From Nematostella vectensis (taxonomy: Eukaryota; Cnidaria; Anthozoa; Actiniaria; Edwardsiidae): DNA of 64,000 bases. Below are positions 1 to 12,239 of the stretch, piece after piece. How positions within the stretch are numbered: the first letter of the stretch is position 1; each line of letters opens with the position of its first letter. Under the pieces are notes generated by a model, which searched no databases, had not been told where the DNA came from, and was given only the letters and a program-made list of their open reading frames with translations. The stretch is from positions 16,982,639-17,046,638 of the forward strand of contig NC_064039.1 in the NCBI RefSeq assembly GCF_932526225.1. Direction: 5' to 3'. A program made the translations under genes and the position numbers.

Positions 1-828
1 TACTACATGGATAGCTAACAGTACCAGAACTGTAATAGCACTGTTTTATTTTGATGCTGCCAGACTTTGAAAGAGAACCTTTCTTTCAATACAGTTAATA
101 CTTCTGTTTCTAGGTAGATTATATCAACTGCAACGAAACCACTGCAACTGCATTCAACAAAATTGAAGAAAAGCAAAGCCCTTTCCACAAAATCTTAAAT
201 AAAGAGTAATTTAAAAAATAGTAGAAAGATAAAATAAAAAAATTGCTATTGTTCACTCTGCATTCGTTAATAAGTTCACGTATCTCACACTATGCAGTGC
301 AGCTGCCTATTTTTTGTTGTTATTGTTTATTGTTTCCGGTGCTTCATGCAGTGAAAATCATTCTCCTGATGACCAGTTTCTAATGGTCGATTCTTGAGTG
401 ACATTGATAAAACTTGGAAGAGAAGGGAACCTTGCCAAAAATATATTTGATACACACATGCACATTTGATGGAACAATAACAGACAAACATTTTTTTTTT
501 AAGGAAGAGAGACTGTTTCAAAATAATGCCTCCAAGTAGCTATTGCTCGATATCCAACCGTTTCTATTTTCAACTTTTATGGGTTAACAAGAAAATTATT
601 GAATAGAATTACAAGACACAAGGACAATACATAAACTTGAAAATAGAGAAGTGACCATAAAAGTTCATCTGGAAATCGGGTCTACTCATCACTGACCTGT
701 AGTGACAAATATTACAACAGCACTCGTACCGGATCGGTAAGCTAGTTCTAGTGACTTATTCACCGCCAGAGCTAAAGAATGAAATAAACAGCAAGATTTT
801 CCCGTCCTTTTGTTACGCGCGCCACTTA
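1..828. other. AT-rich non-coding stretch, nothing recognised
   Basis: I see no supported exon, RNA gene or repeat here. Open frames are short, lack splice borders and look like random AT-rich reading. Confidence 0.5.
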
Positions 829-1442
829 GGGAAAGTTCATTTATTATCCCGAGGGGGGGGGGGGGGGGGGCGTGGGGATACTGTGGGGGGGAGCCTCGAT
901 AAATTTTTGATGTCTTAAGGGGGGCGTTATAAAGTGCTAATATTCCATATCTAAAATATAAACAGAACATTTCAATGCTTTAAGCGCTTTTTCTCCATCA
1001 TCAAAATCCTCGCTCATATCTGATTCCCCCTGTGGTTCCTAGCTCTCTTTTCTCTTTTCTCGTGCTGCGCTTTTCTTGCAAGGAGATGATCGAAAAGCCT
1101 TTTTGCTTCTTTTACGTCATCTACAGCATCAACCATTATCAGGTTGAAACCTGGAGTTAGTCGCATCTATGAAAAATTAAGTGCCTTCACTTTTTCTGAA
1201 TTAAGGTTTTTCAGCCATTTTCTTACCCTCCACTTTCTGCCCAATGCAGCTAATCTCTTGATCGCGTTCCTTTAACATTGTCATTGCCGTTTCTTTTTTT
1301 GCTCCTTCTTTCTTAGATTTTCGCGAGAGGTTACCGAAAATGTGGAAAATTTTGTTCCTCCTGAAGGGGGTCAACTAATTTTATCCCTTACTTTTATCAA
1401 AATCCCCACGCCCTCCCCTCGGGATAATAAATGAACTTTCCC
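829..1442. mobile_element. MITE-like element with 28-bp perfect inverted ends
   Basis: The ends are perfect inverted repeats of 28 bp starting GGGAAAGTTCATTTATTATC (829-856 and 1415-1442). Similarity continues inward through a G-rich tract and GCGTGGGGAT. Both ends are flanked by TTA (826-828 and 1443-1445). A 3-bp TTA duplication would fit PIF/Harbinger-type insertion; a decayed TTAA (piggyBac-type) is the alternative. No transposase frame is visible inside, so it is a non-autonomous copy. Confidence 0.75.
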
Positions 1443-2317
1443 TTAATAAAGTGAACACTCAGTCCAATTCTTTGTTTCGTGCTATATCTTTTTACGTATC
1501 CTATCCGCATTTGAATTCCATGCATAAAATGCTCGGAAACAATCTATACTATCAACAACCATCCTCGAAAAATACATAAAATCCCGTAAGACCTGACATC
1601 TTTTGCTAAATAATTGTAGCAATCCTTTACATGTTATGTTTATTCCATGCTTAATTGTTTAGCCCCCGGAAAAGTGGGCGAGACAAGCGATTCTTTTGAA
1701 AAATAAACACGCATTGGCAATTCAAAAATACTTTCACAACACAAGCAAATATAGCTTAAAATATCGTAAAAATACATGAGTCGTACACCTGACCTTAAAC
1801 AATAGCTCACAAATACACCTTTAACCTTGAAAAGAGAGCAAAATATCCCTCATCTCCATAACACCAATGAAACGGCTTGCAAAACGTCTGTTTCCTCGCA
1901 CTGCCCACTTACATCTTCACCAATCCGGGTACTGGAGTTTTGATCCGTTTGACAGCAAAAAGCTTGAAAGAATTCATATCACTACCAAAAAATTACAGAT
2001 ACTAATCAGCCATGGATTTTCAGCACGAAAATACGATAAATTAAGACGAAGTATCAGCAAAACGAGTTAACGAAACCCCAACCGGTACACAGACTTAATA
2101 GATGAATAACAAAGCCTTTTTAAACATGATGTGACAATGTATGTAGTATTTTTGTACTTTTATGATCGTCTCAAAGTGAAGGGTCCTTTCATGTGTCTGT
2201 GTTGCTAGGGTAATTCTCATACCAAGTCTGTGTTGCTACGGTAATTCTAACTCTGAGTATTGCTATTCTAAAACGAACATTACATAGTATGGGCTTTCTG
2301 TGGCTAACTAGAAACTC

Positions 2318-5300
2318 CTAGTCGAGTTGTTCGTGGGAATGTCGATGTACCCGTGCACATTTCACCACTTTTAGCCTCTTCGGATTGTAATGAATCCATC
2401 CCCTGCTGTTGCTATGGTAATATACCATAGTGCAGTTCACGTCCACTGCTAACACGTTGACGCGAGGGACACGGGGAGCTGGGTCTAGCCACGAGGAGAT
2501 TGCCCGGATGCTACCGGTCACGCAACGGTTTTTGTTCAAATAGTACCGAAATCCTACAAAAAAAAAAACAAAAATGCAATTTTTAATACGAACACTCAAT
2601 AATATGAACAATGAGCTAACACTCACTAATGGGATGACACTCAATAAAAGCCAAGTATTTATTATTTTTTATTTAGTTCTTCTTTTTTGATTGTCTGTTC
2701 CTCGGAAGTTCAAATTTCGAGCGTTAGCGATGCCTGGGCACTGAAAAAGGCAGATGTTCCCGTTTCAAGGCTTTTCTTACGATTTTTCACCTGTTCGCAA
2801 TATCGCGGGAGTTTCCTTTGAGAATCCTACAAATCTTTGATAATCCTAGGAGAAATATTAAATAAAACTAATCATTATAAAGGGCCGCATGCTCCCTATT
2901 TTGATCTTATCAGAACGATAAGCATGTTTTTATTTGTACTTGGCCTATTGGGCTTACACTAAAAAATGGGCCAACACTCAAAAATGGGTTAACACTCAAT
3001 ATAATATATTAAACATTATGCCTATCTGTGCTATATATTACACGTCATGCATTTCCCTACCTGTGCTATATATTATACATCATGAATTTCCCTACCTGTG
3101 CTATACATTACACATCATGCATTTCCCTACCTGTGCTATACATTACACATCATGTATTTCCCTACTTGTGCTATACATTATACATCATGCATTTCCCTAC
3201 CTGTGCTATATATTACACGTCATGCATTTCCCTACCTGTGCTATATGTTATACATTATGTATTTCCCAACCTGTGCTATACATTACACATCATGCATTTC
3301 CCTACCTGTGCTATACATTACACATCATGTATTTCCCTACTTGTGCTATACATTATACATCATGCATTTCCCTACCTGTGCTATACATTACACATCATGC
3401 ATTTCCCTACCTGTGCTATACATTACACATCATGTATTTCCCTACTTGTGCTATACATTATACATCATGCATTTCCCTACCTGTGCTATACATTACACAT
3501 CATGTATTTCCCTACCTCTGCTATACATTATACATCATGTATTTCCCTACCTGTGCTATACATTACACATCAAGCATTTCCCTACCTGTGCTATATATTA
3601 TACATCATGTATTTCCCTACCTGTGCTATACATTATACATCAAGTATTTCCCTACCTGTGCTATACATTACACATCATGCATTTTCCTACCTGTGCTATA
3701 CATTACACATCATGCATTTTCCTACCTGTGCTATATATTATACATCATGAATTTCCCTACCTGTGCTATACATTACACATCATGCATTTCCCTACCTGTG
3801 CTATACATTACACATCATGTATTTCCTTACCTGTGCCATACATTACACATCATGTATTTCCGTACCTGTGCTATACATTACACATCATGCATTTCCCTAC
3901 CTGAGCTATATATTATACATTATGTATTTCCCTACCTGTGCTATACATTACACATCATGATTTCCCTACCTGGGCTATACATTACACACCATGCATTTCC
4001 CTACCTGTGCTATACATTACACATCATGCATTTCCCTACATGTGCTATATATTAAACATCATGTATTTCCCTACCTGTGCTATACATTACACATCATGCA
4101 TTTCCCTTCTTGTGCTATACATTACACATCATGTATTTCCCTACTTGTGCTATACATTACACACCATGCATTTCCCTACCTGTGCTATACATTACACATC
4201 ATGCATTTCCCTACATGTGCTATATATTAAACATCATGTATTTCCCTACCTGTGCTATACATTACACATCATGCATTTCCCTACCTGTGCTATACATTAC
4301 ACATCATGCATTTCCCTACCTGTGCTATACATTATACATCATGCATTTCCCTACCTGTGCTATACATTACACATCATGTATTTCCCTACCTCTGCTATAC
4401 ATTATACATCATGTATTTCCCTACCTGTGCTATACATTACACATCAAGCATTTCCCTACCTGTGCTATATATTATACATCATGTATTTCCCTACCTGTGC
4501 TATACATTATACATCAAGTATTTCCCTACCTGTGCTATACATTACACATCATGCATTTTCCTACCTGTGCTATACATTACACATCATGCATTTTCCTACC
4601 TGTGCTATATATTATACATCATGAATTTCCCTACCTGTGCTATACATTACACATCATGCATTTCCCTACCTGTGCTATACATTACACATCATGTATTTCC
4701 TTACCTGTGCCATACATTACACATCATGTATTTCCGTACCTGTGCTATACATTACACATCATGCATTTCCCTACCTGAGCTATATATTATACATTATGTA
4801 TTTCCCTACCTGTGCTATACATTACACATCATGATTTCCCTACCTGGGCTATACATTACACACCATGCATTTCCCTACCTGTGCTATACATTACACATCA
4901 TGCATTTCCCTACATGTGCTATATATTAAACATCATGTATTTCCCTACCTGTGCTATACATTACACATCATGCATTTCCCTTCTTGTGCTATACATTACA
5001 CATCATGTATTTCCCTACTTGTGCTATACATTATACATCATGCATTTCCCTACCTGTGCTATATATTACACGTCATGCATTTCCCTACCTGTGCTATATA
5101 TTATACATCATGCATTTCCCTACCTGTGCTATACATTACACATCATGTATTTCCTTACCTGTGCTATACATTACACATCATGTATTTCCGTACCTGTGCT
5201 ATACATTACACATAATGCATTTCCCTACCTGTGCTATACATTACACATCATGCATTTCCCTACCTGTGCTATATATTATACATTATGTATTTCCCTACCT

Positions 5301-7251
5301 ATGCTATACATTACACATTATGCATTTCCCTACCTGTGCTATACATTACACATCATGCATTTCCCTACCTGTGCTATACATTACACATCATGCATTTCCC
5401 TACCTGTGCTATACATTATACATCATGCATTTCCCTACCTGTGCTATATTTTACACGTCTTGCATTTCCCTACCTGTGCTATATATTATACATCATGTAT
5501 TTCCCTATCTGTGCTATACATTACACATCATGCATTTCCCTACCTGTGCTATGCATTACACATCATGTATTTCCCTACCTGTGCTATACATTACACATCA
5601 TGCATTTCCCTACCTGTGCTATATGTTATACATTATGTATTTCCCAACCTGTGCTATATATTTTACATTATGTATTTCCCTACCTGTGCTATATATTATA
5701 CATCATCTATTTCCCTACCTGTGCTATATATTATACATCATCTATTTCCCTACCTGTGCTATATATTATACATCATGTATTTCCCTACCTGTGCTATACA
5801 TTATACATCATGTATTTCCCTACCAGTGATATATATTATACATCATGTAACATCATGTATTTCCCTACCTGTGCTATACATTACACATCATGCATTTCCC
5901 TACCTGTGCTATATATTATACATCATGTATTTCCCTACCTGTGCTATACATTACACATCATGCATTTCCTCACCAGTGCTATACATTACACATCGTGTAT
6001 TTCCTTACCTGTGCTATACATTACATATCATGTATTTCCCTACCTGTGCTATACATTACACATAATGCATTTCCCTACCTGTGCTATACATTACACATCA
6101 TGCATTTCCCTACCTGTGCTATATATTATACATTATGTATTTCCCTACCTGTGCTATACATTACACATCATGATTTCCCTACCTGTGCTATACATTACAC
6201 ATCATGTATTTCCCTACCTGTGCTATACATTACACATCATGCATTTCCCTACCTGTGCTATACATTACACATCATGCATTTCCCTACCTGTGCTATATAT
6301 TATACATTATGTATTTCCCTACCTCTGCTATACATTACACATCATGCATTTCCCTACCTGTGCTATACATTACACATCATGTATTTCCCAACCTGTGCTA
6401 TATATTTTACATTATGCATTTCCCTACCTGTGCTATATATTATACATCATGTATTTCCCTACCTGTGCTATTCGGGTACTTGTCAAAAGCTAAGCTCAGC
6501 TTTCTTTTAAGCTTGTCCCATTTGAATCGGATGCCGTAGATTTCATCAACTTCCTACAGTAAACAGCAAGTAACTTAGAGTTCAAACTAATTCACAAAAT
6601 GCATGAATCAAAAGTTGGAGTAATGGGAACGGGAAGGGATATGCTTATTGGAGAAAGCGACCGGAAAAACTGAGTTTAGACCACTTCTTTTAGGGACCCT
6701 TGAAGGAAACAGTTCTCTTGATACGATCCTGATTTTCAAAAATTCTCACACTTGGGCAACACAAAACTGCCTTCTTTGGCCGCATTGATCAATCTGATCA
6801 AAGTTGATTCTAATCTTGGTTTTTCATTTTTGCAATTTCGTACTTCTGAAATGCTGTTATATACAACTTGACAGCATCATTAGCTTCTTTTCTCCCTTTT
6901 TTGTATATATAACCTGTTTTCACACCAGCGATCTTAAAGTGGGGGGCCTTGATTTCGAATGCAGGCTGCGCCTATGAAGAAAAGCTTATAACGCCACAAA
7001 AGGTTTTAATTGGGAGCACTAAAGCAATTAAAAACGCTTCTCCTAATTGTAATTTTTTTATTTTTTTTTTACCTGAGATTCGTCTGGTATGTATTCCAAC
7101 TTCAAGAGGCAACATTTGCCATTTGGTGCGTGAATACAGCCGGCCTCGCACTTTCCGATAAGATATGGAGAGTTTGGCGCCAAAAACATGTAACACAGGA
7201 ATCCTGTAACCAGCAGAAACAGAAATACTCCAATTGCCTTTTTCCATAATC
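2318..7251 (-). CDS. Gene C: unrecognised single-pass membrane protein, last three exons
   Basis: Three minus-strand exons join in phase: 7251-7073, 6553-6463 and 2553-2318 (stop TAG at 2318-2320), giving about 168 C-terminal residues. Borders are good: acceptors gtttcag, ctgtag and a poly-T ttttgtag; donors CAG/gtaaaa and CACAG/gtaggg. The first exon encodes WKKA, a hydrophobic span of about 20 residues (AIGVFLFLLVTGFLCYMFLA), then a Cys-rich stretch KCEAGC...GKCC. The lysines before the span suggest a type II orientation with the C-terminus outside. Outside are a charged helix-like segment (WDKLKRKLSLAFDKY) and two N-glycosylation sequons (NST, NCT). I do not recognise the family. The 5' exon or exons (entering in phase 1) were not found between 7.3 and 10 kb. 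The 3.9-kb second intron is almost entirely the 36-bp donor array. Confidence 0.6.
3010..6472 (-). repeat. 36-bp minisatellite, about 96 copies, containing a splice donor
   Basis: The unit on the plus strand is cctgtgctatacattacaca followed by tcatgcatttccctac. Read on the minus (gene) strand it is a run of ATAGCACAG/gtaggg. The copy at 6463 is the true end of the gene C exon. The unit is a multiple of three with few stops, so all three plus frames stay open and produce long meaningless Tyr/Cys/His-rich frames. A block near 3500-4070 recurs near 4370-4940, an offset of 874 bp, so there is higher-order duplication. Confidence 0.95.
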
Positions 7252-7911
7252 CTGAAACGATACACAATAACATATAACATTTCACTACGTATGTAATACG
7301 TAATACTATTTAAGCGAATTAATTTTTAGGACCCCCTTGGAACTATTATCCCTCCAACCGCCCCTCATGCATAACACACACTGTATGACAGTAGATCAAT
7401 TATTGCGGATATTTTATTTAGTTTCCGGGAAGAATAAGCTGAAAATTGACATGCTTGCAAAAAGCTTTTCTAAATAATAAAAATAATGTTAGCTACGTGC
7501 CATGTGTCGACTCAGTAATGCCACGTTAGTCTAGCGTTGCGGACACTTGTCTACGACCGCAACGGCCCGTGTCGGTTTCCAGTGATTTTTTTAATAATAT
7601 TTTTTTATAATAATAATATTAATTAATTATATGGTCTTGGTGTGTCATGACATCGAAAAAAAGGTACAAGGTCATTTTTATGTATCTTGAATGTGTTCAT
7701 GCTTTGTTCAGTATCCTGTATATCTTTTATGCACACAAGAAAATAACTAGGAAATTGCATTTGCATTCAAGAGTTGGCTCACAGAGCCTCTTTTCTGAAG
7801 CGTATTCAAATTGACTCAAACTAACGTGTAAAAGGTCGTGCACATCGCAAATACGGAATGATAGAACAGTTGAACCTTCAAGGAAAAGCCTTTCCGATTC
7901 AAGTCTCACCT
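7252..7911. other. Non-coding; possible decayed tRNA-like SINE near 7515-7590
   Basis: The stretch is AT-rich. Around 7515-7590 a segment vaguely resembles a tRNA head (gttagtctagcgttgcgg, then cggtttccagtg) followed by T and TAA runs, as in old tRNA-derived SINEs. The B box is too degenerate for a firm call. Confidence 0.25.
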
Positions 7912-8263
7912 CATGCCCGTACCCAGAATTTTTCTTGAGGGGGAGGGCGAAATCCGATAAAGTGGACCTTATTTTTTTGGGTGGAGTAGGGGTGGGGGGT
8001 GGGAGGGGTATGGAGGGAGTGAGTGTTCTGATAAAAATCTGACCACCGCCGAGAAGAAAATAGGATTTTTTTATGTCTTTGTAGTATCTCCATAGGACGT
8101 TTATTGTCGGATTTGGCTACAAAATAGTCTGACTTATGGATTGATGACATACCAGAGAGATCTAGCTTATGCATTATAGTTTTGTATACAACTAGCACGT
8201 CTAATGAGAACCGGAAGTGGACTTTCGGCATTTCGCCCCCACTCCCCTGTGTGTACGGGCCTG
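7912..8263. mobile_element. MITE copy 1 (CAGGCCCGTA family)
   Basis: It is similar along its length to the element at 32526-32923: shared blocks include gataaaaatctgac, ggacgtttattgtcggattt and agcttatgc(a/t)ttatagtttt. The left end is CATGCCCGTACCCAG (one mismatch to the other copy) and the right end is tacgggcctg. The right end has been tandemly amplified (8244-8763). There is no internal coding capacity. Confidence 0.7.
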
Positions 8264-8763
8264 CAACTATCCCCCCCTGGGTGTACGGGCCTGTAACTAT
8301 CCCCCCCCTGGTTGTACGGGGCTGCACCAACCCCCCCCCCCCCCCCTCTGGGTGTACGGGCCTGCAACTATCCCCTCCCCCTGGGTGTACGGGCCTGCAC
8401 CAACCCCCCCCCCCCTCCCTGGGTGTACGGGCCTGCAACTATCCCCTCCCCCTGGGTGTACGGGCCTGCAACTATCCCCTCCCCCTGGGTGTACCGGCCT
8501 GCAACTATCCCTCCCCCTGGGTGTACGGGCCTGCAACTATCCCCTCCCCCTGGGTGTACGGGCCTGCAACTATCCCCTCCCCCTGGGTGTACCGGCCTGC
8601 AACTATCGCTCCCCCTGGGTGTACGGGCCTGCAACTATCCCCCCTGGATGTACGGGCCTGCAACTCCCCCCCCCCCCTCCGGGTGTACGGGCCTGCAACT
8701 ATCTCCCCCTGGGTGTACGGGCCCGCAACTATCTCCCCCTGGGTTTACGGGCCCGCAACTATC
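8244..8763. repeat. About 33-bp minisatellite, about 15 copies, built from a MITE terminus
   Basis: The unit is ccctgggtgtacgggcctg plus caactatcccctcc. The first part equals the right terminal repeat of MITE copy 1 and the second looks like flanking target DNA, so each unit carries the element-to-genome junction. C-runs vary in length between units. The long Pro/Gly frames on both strands are by-products. Confidence 0.9.
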
Positions 8764-10501
8764 CCAGCTAAGGGGGAGCTCGAATTATCATCGATGATTT
8801 AAAATTAGAAGAAATATTTTGAGGGGTAACAAAAACCACTTAGTCAAAGAGCTGTCGAGGGTTCTAGTACCGGAATACCGCTGTAATTTTGACAATTGTT
8901 TATCTTTACCCAAATGTTTATCCATGATGATCTTTGGGTATTTTCGGGGCACGGTTTGACATGATCATATCGACGGAACGGCTCCATCAACATTGTTCAG
9001 CCAAAATATTGTCTAACCCATCAATAAGTATCGAATCTCCAACAAAAAGAATCCAAACACGCAATTTGAAAAGAAAATAAATTAGCAGATAAAACCAATC
9101 GGATCTTACGATATTTAAGAAAAAAAAAAACAAAGTTGGAAGATAAACATGGACGCCGGTCTTCTTTTTATTTCAAACGAAAAGTTTTGCTCAGCCTTGA
9201 GGAAACTAAAAACTTTAGTCTGCCAAGTCTGTCGAGAAATTAACCATCTGCCATCTGTGTCACACTTAACTATGAACTAAAAATCATAATCCTAAAATCA
9301 CATAATGCGAGTGATGGCTACACAATGAAATAATCTGTCCACAAAGAAATCCCTTTTTACCCTAAAAATGTTTGTTCAAAATCTTTTCCTACCATGCGTA
9401 CCACTTGTCAGTTCTCTTCCTTGAAGAACAGTGCAGACTAAATAAAAGCTTCTTACGTGCATTGCTTTGTGCGTACATTTCCCGAGGGGTCAATTATCAC
9501 CACTGGTAGGGATATCGTTGAATGCAAGCCGCGTTCCAGATTGGCGAGTGTGTAATGTGTAGACATGTTTAAGGCACTTGAATTGAGAGCCTCTCCCTAT
9601 GTTTTACCAAACTGTTATCTCTGTGTATTTCCCTATCGGAAATCGCGGCCTCGAAAACACTCAGGATGTTTTTCGAAAATAGAACAGGGGTCTGTATTGA
9701 CAATCATTTCTTTTTCGATCTCTGTCACTTATTTGATTGACTGTCATGAAGCATATTAATTAATTAAATGTTCTGATCATGAGAGAGAAATAAATAGAAT
9801 AGAATGAAAGGAGATAGTGCGGCGATGGCCGGGTGGAGATCACGTGACGAGGTCAAAAGGAGACAACCCCGCCGATCAGCCGATGATGAACAGCCAACGA
9901 AAAACTTTCAAACGGTTATTTGACTCAAAGCCGAAGAAAATTTTTGTAGCTGTTTTAATTATACCGTGGACATTTCAATAAATGATATGCCGCCCTGCGT
10001 TAATTAAAGGATTTGTAAATGATAAATCGCGAGGGTATGAATCTTTTCCAAGGGGTATATCGGGGAGGTGTTATCACATAGTGCTCCAGGGTATTCTAGA
10101 CGCTCTGTTATTTAGTGCAAAAAAACGCATGCCAGGGAGTCCGGATTGCTAATTATTCAAAGGTCAATTTGATTGGTTAATATGGGATGATGAACAAAAA
10201 TGATTAGGGGAGATTTCCTGCCTTACTTCAGTGAGACGATATGAAAGAAAGGTCGCGAGGCATAACACTAGTTGGATAAAAGAAGAGAGACTCTGGCGCC
10301 GCTGGTATCATTCGACCAGCATAAACAATGAGTTGAATTAGTAAACAAATCTAAATCAAGTCGAAACAAGGACATTGCTGCTGTCAAAACAGCCAGCCCA
10401 TAACAAGAGGTGACAGTGTATCACTGAGCCATTTGCGCTGTGTGTTTCTTTGCCGTTACCAACTCATATAGAGGAGCTCATCTAAAAGTCAATTTGAAGA
10501 T
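8764..10501. other. Upstream flank of the GPCR; no exon recognised
   Basis: I see no supported gene. A weak TATA-like ggataaaagaag lies near 10274, about 225 bp before the GPCR start codon. It could be a promoter element but has no other support. Confidence 0.35.
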
Positions 10502-11608
10502 ATGGATAGCCTTATGCTTCAAAACAACTCGAAGTTTTCTTCAAATTTAACGATGTCAACTCTAGAAGCGTGCGAAGTCCTCTTCACGGATACAAGCATT
10601 GTAGCAAAGACCATGGCTTATCTACTCATTCTCGTGTTGTCGTTAACTGGCAACGTATTCGTCATCTTGAATGTACGCTGCACAAAAAATTCCTCTACAA
10701 GCACTACGTCAGTTCTTATCATGAACATGGCCGTGTCGGATCTTCTGATTGTGGTCCTTGCGATGCCAAGAGAGTTGTTCGAGATCGTTGCGCGCACCGA
10801 GTCATGGCGCGTTCCAGGACCCCCTGGACTAGTCCTATGCAAAGCACTATTCTTTTTGACGGACATCTCTCCACTCGTATCCGTGCTCTCGCTGTGTTTT
10901 ATCGCCATCGAGCGCTTCGCAGTTGTTATGTACCCGCTGACCTGGATCGTGGCTTCAAGGCGCTCATACCACAGGGTTGCCATCGCCACATCTTGGATCG
11001 TACCGGCGATATTTCTCTGGTACTACTTTGATGTGTTTAAACTCGTGCACACAGGCACAGAGGCGTACTGTGGCGTGGATTGGGAACCGACGTTTGACCC
11101 TCAGGTTTCACTCAAGGTGTTTGGCTCGCTTGCAGTCAGCCTCTTCTACATCGTACCCTTTCTGTTGATCTCATCGCTGTACATTGGCATCATCCGTCAG
11201 CTTAGAAAACCACCATTCAACACCAACAACTACTCAGACGCTCCCCAGCATCGCATAAACATCAGCAGGCTTGCAGTCAGCGTCGTGTTGGCCTTTGCGC
11301 TGTGCTTCACCCCCTTCTACGTCGGCATCTTCATGACTATCACTGACGCACGCTCAACCCTCACGTGCCGGTTCCAAATCTTCTGGCTCGTCGCTCGCAC
11401 CATGGGGTACACTAATACTGCCTTCAATCCGTGGATCTACTTCCTTTTCGTTAGCAGCACCGCGCAAAACCGTCAGCGCACCATGGAACTGATAGAAAGA
11501 GGAAGGCGCTTCATATCTACCTTGTCGGTATCGACGCGAAATCCCGCAGCCAGACGGAATAACCGAGTAGGCGTCGCCGAAGAGAGAGGGGTAGAGAGCA
11601 CGGTGTAG
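10502..11608 (+). CDS. Rhodopsin-family (class A) neuropeptide-type GPCR, single exon, complete
   Basis: This is an intact 368-residue seven-helix receptor in one exon. The start ATG in gaagatATGG follows an AT-rich leader; the N-terminus has sequons (NNS, NLT). Visible class A landmarks: TM1 LTGNVFVILNV; TM2 NMAVSDLLIVVLAMP; Cys in LCKALFF before TM3; ERF in place of DRY at the end of TM3; TM4 SWIVPAIF; a Cys in the second extracellular loop (EAYCGVDW); TM5 ending FLLISSLYIGIIRQL; TM6 ALCFTPFY in place of CWLP; TM7 NTAFNPWIYFLF (NPxxY variant). The basic C-tail ends RGVESTV, a possible class I PDZ ligand. Family patterns suggest a peptide receptor of the NPFF/galanin/tachykinin-like set; the ligand cannot be read from sequence. 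Neighbouring genes are on the other strand, so it is probably transcribed alone. Confidence 0.93.
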   Translation: MDSLMLQNNSKFSSNLTMSTLEACEVLFTDTSIVAKTMAYLLILVLSLTGNVFVILNVRCTKNSSTSTTSVLIMNMAVSDLLIVVLAMPRELFEIVARTESWRVPGPPGLVLCKALFFLTDISPLVSVLSLCFIAIERFAVVMYPLTWIVASRRSYHRVAIATSWIVPAIFLWYYFDVFKLVHTGTEAYCGVDWEPTFDPQVSLKVFGSLAVSLFYIVPFLLISSLYIGIIRQLRKPPFNTNNYSDAPQHRINISRLAVSVVLAFALCFTPFYVGIFMTITDARSTLTCRFQIFWLVARTMGYTNTAFNPWIYFLFVSSTAQNRQRTMELIERGRRFISTLSVSTRNPAARRNNRVGVAEERGVESTV

Positions 11609-11661
11609 CGGTTTGGGAGGGACTCTCTGAAGGTGCAAGTGCTTGTCCTCTTGTTGTTTTT

Positions 11662-12160
11662 TAGTATGGGCGTTATCGAAAAGTTAGAGGCAGACGGTAT
11701 TAGTATGGGCGTTATCAAAAAGCTAGAGGCAGACGGTATTAGTATAAGCGTTATCGAAAAGCTAAAGGCGGACGGTATTAGTATGGGGGTTATCGAAAAG
11801 CAAGAGGCAGACGGTATTAGTATGGGCGTTATTGAAAAGCTAAAGGCGGACGGTATTAGTATGGGCGTTACCGAAAAGCTAAAGGCAGACGGTATTAGTA
11901 TGGGCGTTATCAAAGAGCTAAAGTCAGACGGTATTAGTATAAGCGTTATCGAAAAGCTAAAGGCGGACGGTATTAGTATGGGCGTTATCAAAGAGCTAAA
12001 GTCAGACGGTAGTAGTATGGGCGTTATCAAAGAGCTAAAGTCAGACGGTATTAGTATGGGCGTTACCGAAAAGCTAAAGTCAGACGTTATTAGTATGGGC
12101 GTTATCAAAGAGATGAAGTCAGACGGTATTAGTATGGGCGTTATCAAAGAGATGACGGTA
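11662..12160 (+). repeat. 36-bp minisatellite, about 14 copies, in the GPCR 3' region
   Basis: The unit is agtatgggcgttatcgaaaa followed by gctaaaggcagacggt, starting 53 bp after the GPCR stop. It reads as GVIEKLKADGIS repeats (12 residues) in one plus frame. The frame has no upstream ATG outside the array, and the minus strand is also open, so it is most likely 3' UTR. Confidence 0.9.
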
Positions 12161-12233
12161 CGATATCGAGTAGAGTTCTCGTGAGTGCGTATCTTCTCAT
12201 CGCTTTTAGGTTCATTAAATTAGTACCTTTGAT

Positions 12234-12239
12234 AATAAA
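12234..12239 (+). promoter_or_regulatory. Poly(A) signal AATAAA for the GPCR
   Basis: This is the first canonical AATAAA after the GPCR stop, about 625 bp downstream and just past the minisatellite. It implies the array lies inside the mature 3' UTR. Confidence 0.5.

Noticed and set aside
2934-6539. Overlapping plus-strand frames of 200-420 codons, Tyr/Cys/His-rich
   Set aside because: All come from a 36-bp repeat open in three frames; codon content only mirrors the unit, and the strand is antisense to gene C.
8182-8802. Pro/Gly-rich frames on both strands resembling collagen or antifreeze repeats
   Set aside because: They come from the amplified MITE end; both strands and several frames are open and C-runs vary in length, which breaks frames.
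10570-11638. Other frames overlapping the GPCR
   Set aside because: Shadows of an intact seven-helix frame with all family landmarks.
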